Origin: Strongylocentrotus purpuratus
Lineage: Eukaryota > Echinodermata > Echinoidea > Camarodonta > Strongylocentrotidae
NCBI RefSeq assembly: GCF_000002235.5
Contig: NW_022145609.1
Span: 10,085,274-10,149,273, forward strand
DNA: 64,000 bases
Reading direction: 5' to 3'
The position numbers were made by a program, and so were the translations under genes. The notes below the pieces were generated by a model. The model made no database searches. It was not told the DNA's origin and saw only the letters and a program-made list of their open reading frames with translations. Shown here piece by piece: positions 56,501-58,545 of the stretch (the stretch's first letter is position 1; the number at the start of each line of letters is the position of its first letter).

Positions 56501-57444
56501 AAAAGTAATAAACTTGTTTTTGTAAGATTTTCACTCATCTCCTTTTCCTCTTCTTTGTAATAGGACTTGAAGACATATATCTATCAATTCTTATCTTTAT
56601 CGCATGATGTTGCATGTACACTGTACAGGGGAACTTCAATATACAGAGCTCTGATATAACGAGGCATCTATTAACAATGTGATTTTTCTGGTCCAAGCTC
56701 TTTATATTATAATTGTTTGTTTACCCTGATATAACAAGGTTATTTCTATGTACTTTAATACCATTCTAGTAATACCCAATTACAGCAAAATAGAGATACA
56801 ACTGTCATCATATGTCACACACATCTCATTGTTTTGCTCTTTTGAATGGCAGGCTACGAAGAACCAGATTATGCAGTGCCTTTAAGCCGGTCAGATAGAT
56901 ATGCTGCTGATGCCAGTGGCCAAGAGTGAGCTATGATTTAAATATTGTTATTATGATATCTGTTTTCAATATTTTGTGTACTGGTAATTGCCGGGGGGGG
57001 GGGGGGTCAAAGTGATGAAAAAGGAGAAGTAGAGAAAGAACCAGAATAGCTAGGAGAGAGAAGAAAAAGAGCAGGAGGAAAATAAGAGGGGGAGACAAGG
57101 GGTGATGACAGAAAAATACAGGAAGAAAGAAAAAGAAGACAAAGGAAAAGATGAAGAAGATAAAGAAGAAAAAGTTGAACAAGAAGAAGAAAAAGAAGGA
57201 GGAGAGAAGGATGAGGAGGGAAAGGAGAAGAGAAAGAAGAAAAGAAGAGGAAAATATAAATAGGTAAGAGGAGGAAATAAAGAAAGAGGATGAGGAAAAT
57301 GAAAAAATATGTTTTTAAAATCATAAGATGCTGTTTAATATTTAAAATTGTTATTCTTTCATGACTAATCTTCAATACTTTATTTCTTACTTTAATATTC
57401 ACAGGAATGATGGATTTGAAGATGGAGACAATACACAATTTTGA
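4593..57444 (+). CDS. Giant type I transmembrane receptor: 11 x (CTLD-FN3), 3 CUB-like, TM, Tyr tail (5' partial)
   Basis: I joined 57 exons by eye. All carry AG acceptors and GT donors (one GC donor), and the phases agree throughout, giving one frame of about 3,180 codons to the TGA at 57442-57444. The predicted order is 11 alternating C-type-lectin-like and fibronectin III domains, three CUB-like domains, a juxtamembrane region with VRRRRDAG, a transmembrane helix (IVVASFAVVLAAVVG) and a tail of about 55 residues with YEEP and YAVP. CTLDs bind glycans or proteins, FN3 acts as spacer or adhesion unit, and CUB is a protein-interaction fold. The likely role is a cell-surface recognition receptor (immune, adhesion or gamete), which is an inference. 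The first exon begins in phase 1, so earlier exons, including the signal peptide and possibly more modules, lie before the window. Mannose-receptor-type proteins also chain CTLDs, but I know no family with this CTLD-FN3 alternation. Confidence 0.93.
5848..6045 (+). mobile_element. tRNA-derived SINE
   Basis: An A-box-like tggtctagtggatat (5857-5871) and a B-box ggttcgagtcc (5901-5911) are spaced as in a tRNA. A unique tail and an ATT run near 5995-6005 follow. It lies in the module 1 CTLD-FN3 intron. It is not a functional tRNA gene, because there is no acceptor-stem pairing that I can see. Confidence 0.65.
7549..7755 (+). repeat. Duplicated exon 3' end and donor around a (GTG)n tract
   Basis: The last 57 bp of the module 1 FN3-a exon plus its donor (tgtttggatatcgaatcc ... 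accactcaaggtaaacatg) recur at about 7687-7755 as tgtttggatatcgaatccag ... accactcacggtaaacatg. The (GTG)n microsatellite at 7628-7682 lies between. The copy lacks an acceptor. Confidence 0.85.
8110..8386 (+). repeat. G/C homopolymers and (AC)n
   Basis: G run at 8110-8121, C runs at about 8196, 8294 and 8366-8384, and (AC)n at 8339-8355, all in the module 1 FN3 intron. Such runs are prone to assembly and length errors. Confidence 0.85.
9566..12681 (+). CDS. Module 2: CTLD + FN3
   Basis: The exons are 9566-9772, 10291-10491, 11080-11238 and 12544-12681 (235 codons). The CTLD reads SCPDSYEESPGGRCY, GDLVIINDEEEL, NRTSEI, KWWIG, then WQWVDCTES, LWAPGYP, HDCAVL, DACDL and ICEI. This CTLD has one more Cys than the others (PTCDDTHDC), so it may form an extra or alternative bond. 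The FN3 Cys is in YGCSAVGYRI. The second FN3 exon carries the sequon NTT before YNV. The intron before 11080 holds a LINE 3' fragment (about 10735-10950). The long intron 11239-12543 holds only an interspersed repeat piece (12370-12490) that recurs near 53550. The sequence 8653-9565 before the module shows nothing recognisable. Confidence 0.92.
10735..10950 (+). mobile_element. LINE 3' end fragment
   Basis: A frame broken from its neighbours reads KLWNNLPLEVKKSPSVNIFK, the C-terminal RT signature of LINEs, then a stop, a short UTR and a (ATT)n-like tail at about 10929-10950. It lies in the module 2 CTLD-FN3 intron. Confidence 0.65.
12370..12490 (+). repeat. Interspersed repeat shared with 53550-53668
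   Basis: Both contain acaaagca, catttcaaggtaaaatacaa-like sequence, gacaaaataa and gcttgacaggttgat in the same order. They may be parts of a larger reverse-strand LINE 3' end. Confidence 0.55.
12747..12937 (+). repeat. Interspersed repeat pair, copy 1
   Basis: Shares ctgcactacttatagct, ctctatatagcaaacaatgc and gatgagataaccacctgt with 51476-51673 in the same orientation, over about 190 bp. The family is not recognised. Confidence 0.7.
13468..18309 (+). CDS. Module 3: CTLD + FN3
   Basis: The exons are 13468-13674, 15899-16087, 17423-17578 and 18172-18309 (230 codons). The second CTLD exon has no Met and is easily missed. It reads GLSSSPAWSWTDCEEL, TLWAPGNPQ, GYGCAALDD, KGCDIKHHFICEI and is the shortest of its type at 189 bp, because the EGDW loop is contracted. 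The first exon has PCPADYEEGPNGHCYWF and HNRTAEL. The FN3 Cys is in KHCNVEAYQI, with Ala in place of the usual Gly. A sequon NRT precedes YNV in the last exon. The CTLD intron carries a TTTGA minisatellite (13685-14040). The 16088-17422 intron has a CAGTCAAACC fold-back MITE. Intron 17579-18171 has a GA run and a G run. Confidence 0.92.
13685..14040 (+). repeat. (TTTGA)n / (TGTGA)n minisatellite
   Basis: A diverged pentanucleotide array begins just past the module 3 CTLD-a donor. The complementary frame gives a KSNQI-type shadow peptide. Confidence 0.9.
14041..15898 (+). other. Long module 3 CTLD intron, no gene
   Basis: AT-rich intron. Weak tRNA-like debris on the minus strand may lie at 15195-15285 (complement of actagaccaaatca and a B-box-like ggatttgaat). 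The overlapping frames at 15521-15857 are antiparallel shadows with no recognisable motif. Confidence 0.5.
16111..16272 (+). mobile_element. CAGTCAAACC fold-back MITE, copy 1
   Basis: Starts atacagtcaaacctgcttta and ends gcaggtttgtctgtat, an inverted pair. The interior has ggtttctcattgaaacatgt. Four copies of this family lie in the window. Confidence 0.7.
17711..17768 (+). repeat. (GA)n and G run
   Basis: Simple GA dinucleotides followed by a purine tract and ten or more G, in the module 3 FN3 intron. Confidence 0.9.
18641..19365 (+). mobile_element. LINE RT C-terminal fragment and 3' UTR
   Basis: An 89-codon frame (18641-18910) contains QAYHLPLVRTQFALTTVGST and GPRFWNSLELRIAQSVS, the usual end of a LINE RT. 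It is followed by about 450 bp of UTR ending in aagataaataaaacttgaaa. It lies in the intron between modules 3 and 4. Confidence 0.7.
19493..22388 (+). CDS. Module 4: CTLD + FN3
   Basis: The exons are 19493-19699, 20406-20603, 21702-21857 and 22251-22388 (233 codons). The CTLD has ACPDDYEEGPNGHCYRF, CDNVDDSDYVIIND, LNRSAEV, NWWIG, GWVDCSTP, LWAPDYPTG, SRCAAL, DLPCET and YLCEL. The FN3 Cys is in NNCDAIGYVI, and the second FN3 exon begins VYVSGGES. The intron after the first exon is a diverged GAT/GAA-rich tract (19895-20060). The 20604-21701 intron has a SINE/LINE-like tail with an ATT run at 20770-20806 and a short repeat piece at 21285-21345; the rest is unremarkable. The intron before the module holds a LINE RT fragment (18641-19360). 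Confidence 0.92.
20770..20806 (+). repeat. (ATT)n microsatellite
   Basis: Tail-like run after an aagcgcttaggcacg motif (20696-20710), so probably the 3' end of a SINE or LINE fragment. Confidence 0.75.
22455..22481 (+). repeat. (AT)n microsatellite
   Basis: Uninterrupted TA dinucleotides in the intron between modules 4 and 5. The rest of that intron (22389-23236) has only an ATT run near 23002. Confidence 0.9.
23237..26418 (+). CDS. Module 5: CTLD + FN3
   Basis: The exons are 23237-23449, 23920-24123, 24598-24753 and 26284-26418 (236 codons). The CTLD has SSCPDNYEEGPNGGCYRF, YSDLLVINDQEEF, MNRTAEM, SWWIG, then WRWMDTCEES, where the extra Cys is shifted by one residue. It continues LWAPGSP, HDCAAL, DLVCDA and FVCEV. 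The FN3 Cys is in TSCDVIGYKI. The intron between the CTLD exons is largely a TTAA-flanked MITE (23547-23891). The FN3 intron (24754-26283) is unusually repeat-rich. It holds two decayed copies of the preceding exon end, a fold-back MITE, a run of about 118-bp tandem repeats and a second MITE just before the acceptor. Confidence 0.92.
23547..23891 (-). mobile_element. TTAA-flanked MITE, family A (copy 1)
   Basis: TTAA at 23543-23546 and 23892-23895 bounds a block of about 345 bp that is the reverse complement, with divergence, of 33462-33839. The ends are AGGCATCG and CCAATCCCG, diverged forms of the AGGGATC terminal repeat. It fills the module 5 CTLD intron. Confidence 0.7.
24721..25330 (+). 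repeat. Three tandem copies of the module 5 FN3-a exon end
   Basis: The exon end cagacagagtttagtaagtc with downstream tcgtactataggtgacagtg recurs at about 25140-25240 (ctgtcagagtttaggaagtc) and 25265-25330 (ctgtcagagtttaatatgtc). The donors of the copies are destroyed. A MITE (24815-25116) separates copies 1 and 2. Confidence 0.8.
24815..25116 (+). mobile_element. AAGTTGGACTT fold-back MITE, copy 1
   Basis: Left arm gggggtgtttcacagaaatt then ctctaagttggacttaa; right arm aaagtccaacttagagataa then ttgtgaaacaccccc. It sits within the tandem exon-end copies of the module 5 FN3 intron. Confidence 0.65.
25797..26100 (+). repeat. About 118-bp tandem repeats with acceptor-like ends
   Basis: Three imperfect units contain gctaataatatgcctcatgc, then attgcag, then atttcttgatggaaagttaa. 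Each has a TGCAG that resembles the real acceptor at 26279-26283 downstream. Confidence 0.75.
26102..26236 (+). mobile_element. GGCCCTGTTGCAC fold-back MITE
   Basis: Left arm gggccctgttgcacaaaact then taccatgg; right arm ccatggtagttgccattg then ttttatgcaacaggggcc. It ends 47 bp before the module 5 FN3-b exon. Confidence 0.7.
26846..26880 (+). pseudogene. Broken copy of a CTLD-a exon start
   Basis: After an AG at 26844-26845 the sequence reads VPCLNNYEEGLN, matching the start of the module 6 exon (CPNNYEEGPN), then it diverges and stops at 26971. It lies about 220 bp before the real exon. It looks like a partial duplicate or a decayed earlier exon. Confidence 0.75.
27008..27062 (+). repeat. 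(CT)n microsatellite acting as polypyrimidine tract
   Basis: A run of CT dinucleotides ends a few bases before the acceptor AG at 27066-27067 of the module 6 first exon. Confidence 0.85.
27068..29134 (+). CDS. Module 6: CTLD + FN3
   Basis: The exons are 27068-27274, 27880-28077, 28553-28711 and 28997-29134 (234 codons). The CTLD has LTCPNNYEEGPNGHCYRF, DSDLAVINDPEEL, VNRSAEV, TWWIG, WRWVDCSTT, LWAPDYP, LSCAAL, NLPCDR and YLCEL. The usual Asp before this last Cys block is Asn here. The FN3 Cys is in NGCNAVGYKI, with a NAS sequon before YDI. The acceptor at 27066-27067 uses a (CT)n microsatellite as its pyrimidine tract. A broken exon copy lies upstream at 26846-26880. The exon 3' end and donor are duplicated at +150 bp. 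Intron 28078-28552 starts with GAT/GAG microsatellites. Confidence 0.92.
27262..27580 (+). repeat. Tandem duplication of the module 6 CTLD-a exon end and donor
   Basis: The sequence ggtggattg|gtaagagaaatt of the real donor (27274|27275) recurs exactly 150 bp later (27424|27425), and the homology continues through about 130 bp of intron. The copied donor is identical but has no exon body. Confidence 0.85.
28083..28400 (+). repeat. GAT / GAG microsatellites
   Basis: GAT and GAG runs, then (GAT)n with (ATC)n further on, starting 6 bp after the module 6 CTLD-b donor. The Asp/Glu and Ser frames here are not coding. Confidence 0.9.
29732..30106. mobile_element. TTAA-flanked MITE, family B, with empty site in module 8
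   Basis: TTAA lies at 29732-29735 and 30103-30106. The inner ends, AGTGGCACGTTCCC and the complement AGAGGCATGTTCCC, match at 12 of 14. The block is markedly GC-richer than the intron. The module 8 intron lacks it and reads ttgataaacatcattc near 33202. Confidence 0.75.
30138..32732 (+). CDS. Module 7: CTLD + FN3 (twin of module 8)
   Basis: The exons are 30138-30344, 31101-31298, 31821-31979 and 32595-32732 (234 codons). The CTLD has VPCPDGYEEGPNGRCYRF, DSDLAIINDQVEL, INRTAEI, PNITWWIG, WRWVDCTES, LWVPDHPGN, LDCAAL, DLVCDT and YLCEI. The FN3 Cys is in TSCDVIGYRI. The NTT sequon precedes YDV. It is nearly identical in coding sequence to module 8, and the introns are also recognisably homologous, so the pair is a tandem segmental duplication. 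A TTAA-flanked MITE (29732-30106) lies just before the first exon, only in this copy. A reverse-strand SINE (30515-30645) lies in the CTLD intron. The FN3 intron 31980-32594 holds only weak tRNA-like debris near 32335. Confidence 0.94.
30515..30645 (-). mobile_element. tRNA-derived SINE (same family as 42620)
   Basis: On the minus strand there is an A-box region (complement of gctctaccgactgc, 30626-30639), a gagcagtggtctcgt stretch and a B-box (complement of ggtttcaaaccc). The body includes complement of aaagggcactagcgc, which matches the plus-strand copy at 42620-42800. Confidence 0.65.
33240..35734 (+). CDS. Module 8: CTLD + FN3 (twin of module 7)
   Basis: The exons are 33240-33446, 34323-34520, 35045-35200 and 35597-35734 (233 codons). 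By eye the first exon differs from module 7 at 6 of 207 bases, five of them silent. The one replacement turns NIT into NIM before WWIG and removes a glycosylation sequon. The second exon differs at 2 of 198 bases (Asp to Asn after WQ, and one silent). The third has lost one Ala codon. Intron 33447-34322 carries a 378-bp TTAA-flanked MITE absent from module 7. Intron 35201-35596 has a reverse-strand SINE (35462-35530). The intron that follows opens with a TTTGA minisatellite. Confidence 0.94.
33462..33839 (+). mobile_element. TTAA-flanked MITE, family A (copy 2), with empty site in module 7
   Basis: TTAA direct repeats lie at 33458-33461 and 33840-33843. The ends are AGGGATC and GATCCCT, perfect 7-bp inverted ends. 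The homologous intron of module 7 reads straight through as agcatTTAAAggataatg (TTAA at 30356-30359), so this is a clean insertion with a TTAA target duplication, the hallmark of piggyBac-type elements. Confidence 0.85.
35462..35530 (-). mobile_element. tRNA-derived SINE head, reverse strand
   Basis: The complement contains gttgtggtctagtggataag (A-box) and aggattcaaatccctgc (B-box). The head matches the 5848 SINE family. An ATT run lies just downstream (35561-35576). Confidence 0.55.
35759..36232 (+). repeat. (TTTGA)n minisatellite with a 117-bp higher-order repeat
   Basis: The same pentamer type as 13685-14040. Within it a unit of about 117 bp (tatgattcggtttgatctga ... ctttgattgag) occurs twice, at about 35999 and 36120. 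It sits between modules 8 and 9. Confidence 0.9.
36328..38990 (+). CDS. Module 9: CTLD + FN3
   Basis: The exons are 36328-36534, 37079-37276, 37919-38071 and 38856-38990 (231 codons). The CTLD has DPCPDDYSLAPNGRCYLF, SRGTCWAQKDSDLAIIND, NWWLG, WRWVDCTES, LWAPGSPGN, PDCGSL, AQVCDV and YVCEV. It is the only module lacking the NRT/NRS sequon (it reads VQQIAAI), and one of two without Asp in the WND-equivalent position. The FN3 Cys is in NNCDAFGYKI, with NTT before LDV. Its CTLD intron carries a GTTTCAC fold-back MITE (36666-36788). The third acceptor is immediately preceded by a LINE 3' tail (37840-37905). Intron 38072-38855 holds nothing recognised. Confidence 0.92.
36666..36788 (+). mobile_element. 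GTTTCAC/CTTGTCAT fold-back MITE, copy 1
   Basis: Left arm ggtgtttcacaaaacttgtc then atcagtgacaaatgac; right arm tcatttgtcattgaaaaaag then gctttgtgaaacgggcccc. Related copies lie at 39010 and 54179. Confidence 0.7.
37840..37905 (+). mobile_element. LINE 3' tail next to a splice acceptor
   Basis: The sequence agcgcatagagatat, then gcgccatataagtacggtat and a (TTA)n run match the tails of the other LINE fragments here. The run ends 13 bp before the AG of the module 9 FN3 exon. Confidence 0.55.
39010..39166 (+). mobile_element. GTTTCAC/CTTGTCAT fold-back MITE, copy 2
   Basis: Left arm ccccatttcacaaaacttgt, right arm gggctttgtgaaacgtgtcc. The centre has ccttgcttctgattggttat. It starts 20 bp after the module 9 donor. 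Confidence 0.65.
39414..43058 (+). CDS. Module 10: CTLD + FN3, with an extra intron
   Basis: The exons are 39414-39507 and 41025-41149 (first CTLD half, split here only), 41795-41998, 42436-42594 and 42918-43058 (241 codons). The split is after DNA in GGGWDNA/RYYCGEA, phase 2. The CTLD has DPCPTGYEQAANGRCYWF, HDLMIIDDEWELEY, TNRTREF and DWRIG, where WWIG is altered. It continues WKWVTCESP, LWAPGYP, DDCGVF, DQVCDV and FICEV. The FN3 Cys is in YNCDVIAYNI. The extra 1.5-kb intron contains two CAGTCAAACC fold-back MITEs in opposite orientation. The acceptor at 41793-41794 has a weak pyrimidine tract. Intron 41150-41794 has GA runs. Intron 42595-42917 is mostly a SINE. Confidence 0.9.
40178..40366 (+). 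mobile_element. CAGTCAAACC fold-back MITE, copy 2 (diverged)
   Basis: Has cacctgctttagtgattacc, ggtttctcattgaaacatgt and gtggtctttaaagacaggtt. The outer termini are decayed. It lies inside the extra intron of module 10. Confidence 0.6.
40725..40923 (-). mobile_element. CAGTCAAACC fold-back MITE, copy 3 (inverted)
   Basis: Runs tacagtgaaacctgtatact to gctaaagcaggtttgactgt, with caatgagaaaccgttttcaa inside, so it is in the opposite orientation to copy 2 in the same intron. Confidence 0.65.
41528..41700 (+). repeat. (GA)n purine tract
   Basis: GA dinucleotides and diverged purine sequence about 100 bp before the weak acceptor of the module 10 CTLD-b exon (41793-41794). Confidence 0.9.
42620..42830 (+). 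mobile_element. tRNA-derived SINE
   Basis: A-box tggctcagtggtagagc (42631-42647) and B-box gggttcaaaac (42672-42682), then accaagtcaacgcgctagtg and ccctttggg. It fills most of the intron between the module 10 FN3 exons and ends about 90 bp before the acceptor. Confidence 0.7.
43512..47286 (+). CDS. Module 11: CTLD + FN3, GC donor
   Basis: The exons are 43512-43718, 44914-45114, 46081-46230 and 47131-47286 (238 codons). The CTLD has GPCPAYYESGPNGGCYRF, DSDLVVIDNQMEF, VNRTKDF, DWWIG, WRWVTCEAP, IWETGYP, HDCGAL, DAVCDT and YICEI. The exon ending at 45114 uses a GC donor (AAAG|GCAAGT). The FN3 Cys is in ITCNVYGYKI, and the last exon opens with three extra residues (ITQF before HLVYGG) and ends ATTYSG. 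Intron 43719-44913 holds a truncated SINE (43735-44020) and an ATA run. Intron 45115-46080 holds a fold-back element (45697-46014). Intron 46231-47130 holds an AATTC run with a LINE-like tail and a CAGTCAAACC MITE. Confidence 0.92.
43735..44020 (+). mobile_element. 5'-truncated SINE
   Basis: Starts near a B-box-like gtgggttcgatcccc (43738-43752) and ends with aagcgctatataaatcc (43994-44010). The middle segment tccatggagtggagatggtgcacat is shared with a fragment at 21310-21345. The A-box is missing. Confidence 0.5.
45697..46014 (+). mobile_element. AAGGGAGTT TIR element
   Basis: Left end aagggagttaacagatatca; right end, complemented, aagggagtttacagatacaa. Internal tggtacaaatgacc occurs at both sides in the same orientation. 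It is in the module 11 intron. Confidence 0.55.
46384..46690 (-). mobile_element. LINE-like 3' end with AATTC tail, reverse strand
   Basis: A CAATT pentanucleotide run (46385-46411) is followed by cattttatttattttc, which is the complement of a LINE 3' end with an AATTG tail like the one at 4311-4333. The rest is AT-rich UTR-like sequence. A shorter similar run is at 39541-39560. Confidence 0.45.
46856..47027 (+). mobile_element. CAGTCAAACC fold-back MITE, copy 4
   Basis: Runs tacagtcaaacctgctttag to gacaggtttgactgta, with near-perfect inverted ends. It is in the module 11 FN3 intron, about 100 bp before the acceptor. Confidence 0.7.
47299..47641 (+). mobile_element. AGGCCTGTCTTCATCAGC TIR element
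   Basis: Left end aggcctgtcttcatcagctc then gagattgcc; right end ggcaatatcgagctgatgaa then gacaggcct. The inverted arms are about 28 bp with an internal cttcatcagctcgag repeat. It begins 12 bp past the last module 11 exon. Confidence 0.7.
48225..49095 (+). CDS. CUB-like domain 1
   Basis: The exons are 48225-48352 (phase 1 to 0) and 48861-49095 (0 to 1). The protein reads ECGRTVVDEDGMIMNADYPN, then ETCEWLV, ILDFDT, ADFVVIGSG and LWISFKTSE, ending FQMAVTMVAQ. This is the CUB pattern (C-G, P-N-Y-P-like block, C-x-W, D-F-x-x-I-G, F-x-S/T-D/E) with the first two Cys present but not the C3-C4 pair. CUB domains are beta-sandwiches that bind proteins, often in complement or developmental factors. 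The preceding intron (47287-48224) starts with a TIR element 12 bp past the donor. Intron 48353-48860 has only a short GA run. Confidence 0.85.
49275..49370 (-). mobile_element. LINE 3' tail, same family as the nested LINE at 1318-1612
   Basis: The complement reads cagcgctaagagac, then ggtggtaagctctttataag and a (TTA)n run. It is a near copy of the UTR at about 1540-1612. It lies in the CUB1-CUB2 intron. Confidence 0.6.
49534..50716 (+). CDS. CUB-like domain 2 (no cysteines)
   Basis: The exons are 49534-49625 (phase 1 to 0) and 50455-50716 (0 to 1). The protein reads GPGTPERQYEEITEEGTF, TSPGWPDNHPNL, DLTWTLLAP, SLEGFLESDYDTLTIGYG and FWVRFQADETV, ending GFTLNW. The CUB pattern SPGWP...W...DYDTLTI...F.AD is clear, but all cysteines are missing, and Leu replaces the Cys before T-W. 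The intron between the two exons carries minus-strand LINE remains (about 49650-50090). The second exon is notably GC-richer than its surroundings. Confidence 0.85.
49650..50090 (-). mobile_element. LINE RT C-terminal fragment, reverse strand
   Basis: The minus-strand frame 50085-49852 contains AWGNQAFSAMGPKLWNELRS, a degraded LINE RT end. Beyond it, towards 49650, are a gcgctatacaag-type UTR motif and an AAT run. It lies in the intron between the CUB2 exons. Confidence 0.6.
51234..52271 (+). CDS. CUB-like domain 3
   Basis: The exons are 51234-51396 (phase 1 to 2) and 52087-52271 (2 to 1). The protein reads ESCGTQELLEGSGTVMSPNY, PQPYPDNQECTWYI, HDFLVVGTG and MWLQFKTDESF, ending GFSLEY. This is the best CUB match of the three (C, SPNYPQPYPDN, C-T-W, D-F-L-V-V-G, F-K-T-D-E). 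It keeps Cys1-Cys2 and lacks the second pair. The intron between the exons holds an interspersed repeat (51476-51673) shared with 12747-12937; the rest, to 52086, shows nothing. Confidence 0.88.
51476..51673 (+). repeat. Interspersed repeat pair, copy 2
   Basis: Same-strand partner of 12747-12937. It lies in the intron between the CUB3 exons. Confidence 0.7.
52435..52841 (+). mobile_element. hAT-like MITE (CAGACCTGCCAACC ends)
   Basis: The inverted ends are cagacctgccaacc and ggttggcaggtctg, a perfect 14 bp. The hexamer ATATAG flanks both sides directly. CAG...CTG ends fit hAT elements, though the expected 8-bp duplication is only partly visible. Confidence 0.65.
52970..54158 (+). CDS. Juxtamembrane region exons with RRRR cleavage-like site
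   Basis: The exons are 52970-53040 (phase 1 to 0) and 54016-54158 (0 to 2). The first reads EPPTPYNEITDSVVFIVEGE and ends VGW. The second has GIAISMTDYCMDRSDTC, then EEMVSVRRRRDAG and LQLTF. I do not recognise the fold. Two Cys eight residues apart and a polybasic VRRRRDAG close to the membrane suggest a SEA- or GAIN-like region that could be cut by a furin-type protease, but no known autoproteolysis motif is seen. Intron 52272-52969 carries a hAT-like MITE. Intron 53041-54015 carries interspersed repeat debris. Confidence 0.8.
53550..53668 (+). repeat. Interspersed repeat shared with 12370-12490
   Basis: Same-strand partner copy in the juxtamembrane intron. The surrounding intron (53041-54015) holds no other recognised feature. 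Confidence 0.55.
54179..54328 (+). mobile_element. GTTTCAC/CTTGTCAT fold-back MITE, copy 3
   Basis: Left arm gggtgtttcacaaaacttgt, right arm acaagttttgtgaaacgggc; the arms pair over more than 30 bases. It begins about 20 bp after the donor at 54159 and abuts the next MITE. Confidence 0.75.
54329..54619 (+). mobile_element. AAGTTGGACTT fold-back MITE, copy 2
   Basis: Left arm gggagtgtttcacaaaggct, then gatcgactttaagttggact; right arm agtccaacttaaagtcgatc then gggaaacatccccc. The arms are about 50 bp long. It directly abuts the MITE that ends at 54328. Confidence 0.75.
55235..55573 (+). CDS. Membrane-proximal stalk and transmembrane helix
   Basis: A single 339-bp exon (phase 2 to 2), GC-rich compared with the flanking introns. 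It reads SAEDVEFLDTVAVEDDLHI, an acidic segment, then a Thr/Pro/Gly linker (LTPTNGPGGTEPPPQG) and the hydrophobic run WAISLIVVASFAVVLAAVV, followed by LEVR. Basic residues follow at once in the next exon (RHRRKKAK), as expected for a type I orientation with a cytoplasmic stop-transfer. The intron before it (54159-55234) contains two abutting fold-back MITEs. The intron after it (55574-56231) shows nothing. Confidence 0.92.
56232..57444 (+). CDS. Cytoplasmic tail exons and stop
   Basis: The exons are 56232-56302, 56853-56925 and 57405-57444. The tail is about 60 residues: RHRRKKAKLQTPDGLMGSQ, then SYEEPDYAVPLSRSDRY and AADASGQENDGFEDGDNTQF, followed by TGA at 57442. Three tyrosines occur, two as YxxP (YEEP, YAVP), a form that can dock SH2 adaptors of the Crk/Nck type or Src-family kinases when phosphorylated. 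No kinase, ITAM or clear ITIM is present. If the donor at 56926 were not used, translation would stop one codon later (GAG TGA), giving a tail shorter by the last acidic 13 residues. Intron 56926-57404 is a G run and purine-rich tract. Confidence 0.88.
56991..57300 (+). repeat. G run and GA-rich purine tract
   Basis: A run of about 15 G followed by 290 bp of AGA/AAG-rich sequence in the last intron, before the final coding exon. The minus-strand frames over it are low-complexity shadows. Confidence 0.9.
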
Positions 57445-57484
57445 TTGAGTAGCTGCTGACCTTTCCTTGTAATGAACATCCACC

Positions 57485-57870
57485 TGTAAAGTGTTTTGTC
57501 CAGTATTTAACCTCTCATTACTCTATGCATGTTCAGTGTTTGGTGTTTTTAAGTGTAAGTGTTAGTGTCAGAAGAAGCCCTAGCTAATATTAACTATGTA
57601 TCCAATTGTAAAGTGTTTTGTCCAGTGTTTACCCTCTCATTACTCTATGCATGTTTGGTGTTTGTAAGTGTTGTCCGGTGTTCACCCTCTCATTACTCTA
57701 TGCATGTTTGGTGTTTGTAAGTCTAAGTGTTAGTGTAAGAAGAGTAAGGATTATTATTAGTGTTAAAAGAAGCCCTAGCTACTATTTACCTCTACTATGT
57801 CTCCACTTGTAAAGTGTTTTATTCAATGTTTATCGCTGCCATTACTCTATGCAGGTTGTTTAATGTTGGT
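57485..57870 (+). repeat. Imperfect tandem repeats in 3' UTR
   Basis: Four copies of a unit around gtaaagtgttttgtccagt, then ctctcattactctatgcatg, begin near 57485, 57607, 57663 and 57807, with irregular spacing and some internal loss. Confidence 0.7.
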
Positions 57871-58269
57871 GTTTGTTAGTAAGTGGCAATTTAATGGTTA
57901 ATGGTAAGGCGATCACTTTTGAAATATCAACAGCTCATTTGTAAAGTTTAGTACATGTTTAGTGTTATACTATGTTCTTATTCCTAGCAAAAAAAAATTC
58001 GAAAGAACAGATTTAAAGAATATGATATACGTGTATATGTTTAAGACATTATATGAAGTGTAGGTTGAAGATAGTGTTAAAATGCTTTTTGATTACTATT
58101 TACCAGAAACTTGACATTATTGTGATAAAATTTTGGTTCAGTTTTCTACAAGCTTTTGTATGAATCAGCCAGACATATAAACGCGTTTCTCCTATTCTTT
58201 ATTTCTTTTTTTTTTGTCTTCATGGTTTTCACCAGACTTAAATCCTTCTTTTCTCTTCACTTTCCTGTT

Positions 58270-58545
58270 ATCTTCCTCTTCTTCTTTTCTTCTTCTTCTT
58301 CTTCTTCTTCTTGTTCTTCTTCTTCTTCTTCTTCTTCTTCTTGTTCTTCTTGTTCTTCTTGTTCTTCTTGTTCTTCTTCTTCTTCTCCTTTTTCTTCTTC
58401 TTCTTTTCTTCTTCTTCTTCTCCTCCTTCTTCTTCTCTTTCCCTTTCTTTTCTCCTTCTGTACTGCTTTTTTTTCTTCTTCTTCTTCTTCTTCTTCTTCT
58501 TCTTCTTCTTCTTCTTCTTCTTCTTCTCCTTCTCCTCCTTCTTCT
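58270..58545 (+). repeat. (TCT)n / pyrimidine microsatellite
   Basis: A long run of TTC/TCT with TTG interruptions, including an internal repeat of the block ctttccctttcttttctcc with ttctgtactgc (near 58436 and 58552). It gives poly-Ser, poly-Leu or poly-Phe frames that are not genes. A G run follows at 58597-58609. Confidence 0.9.

Noticed and set aside
57007..57483. 158-residue minus-strand frame
   Set aside because: Complement of the purine-rich last intron; Phe/Leu/Ser low complexity, and it overlaps the real final exon on the other strand.
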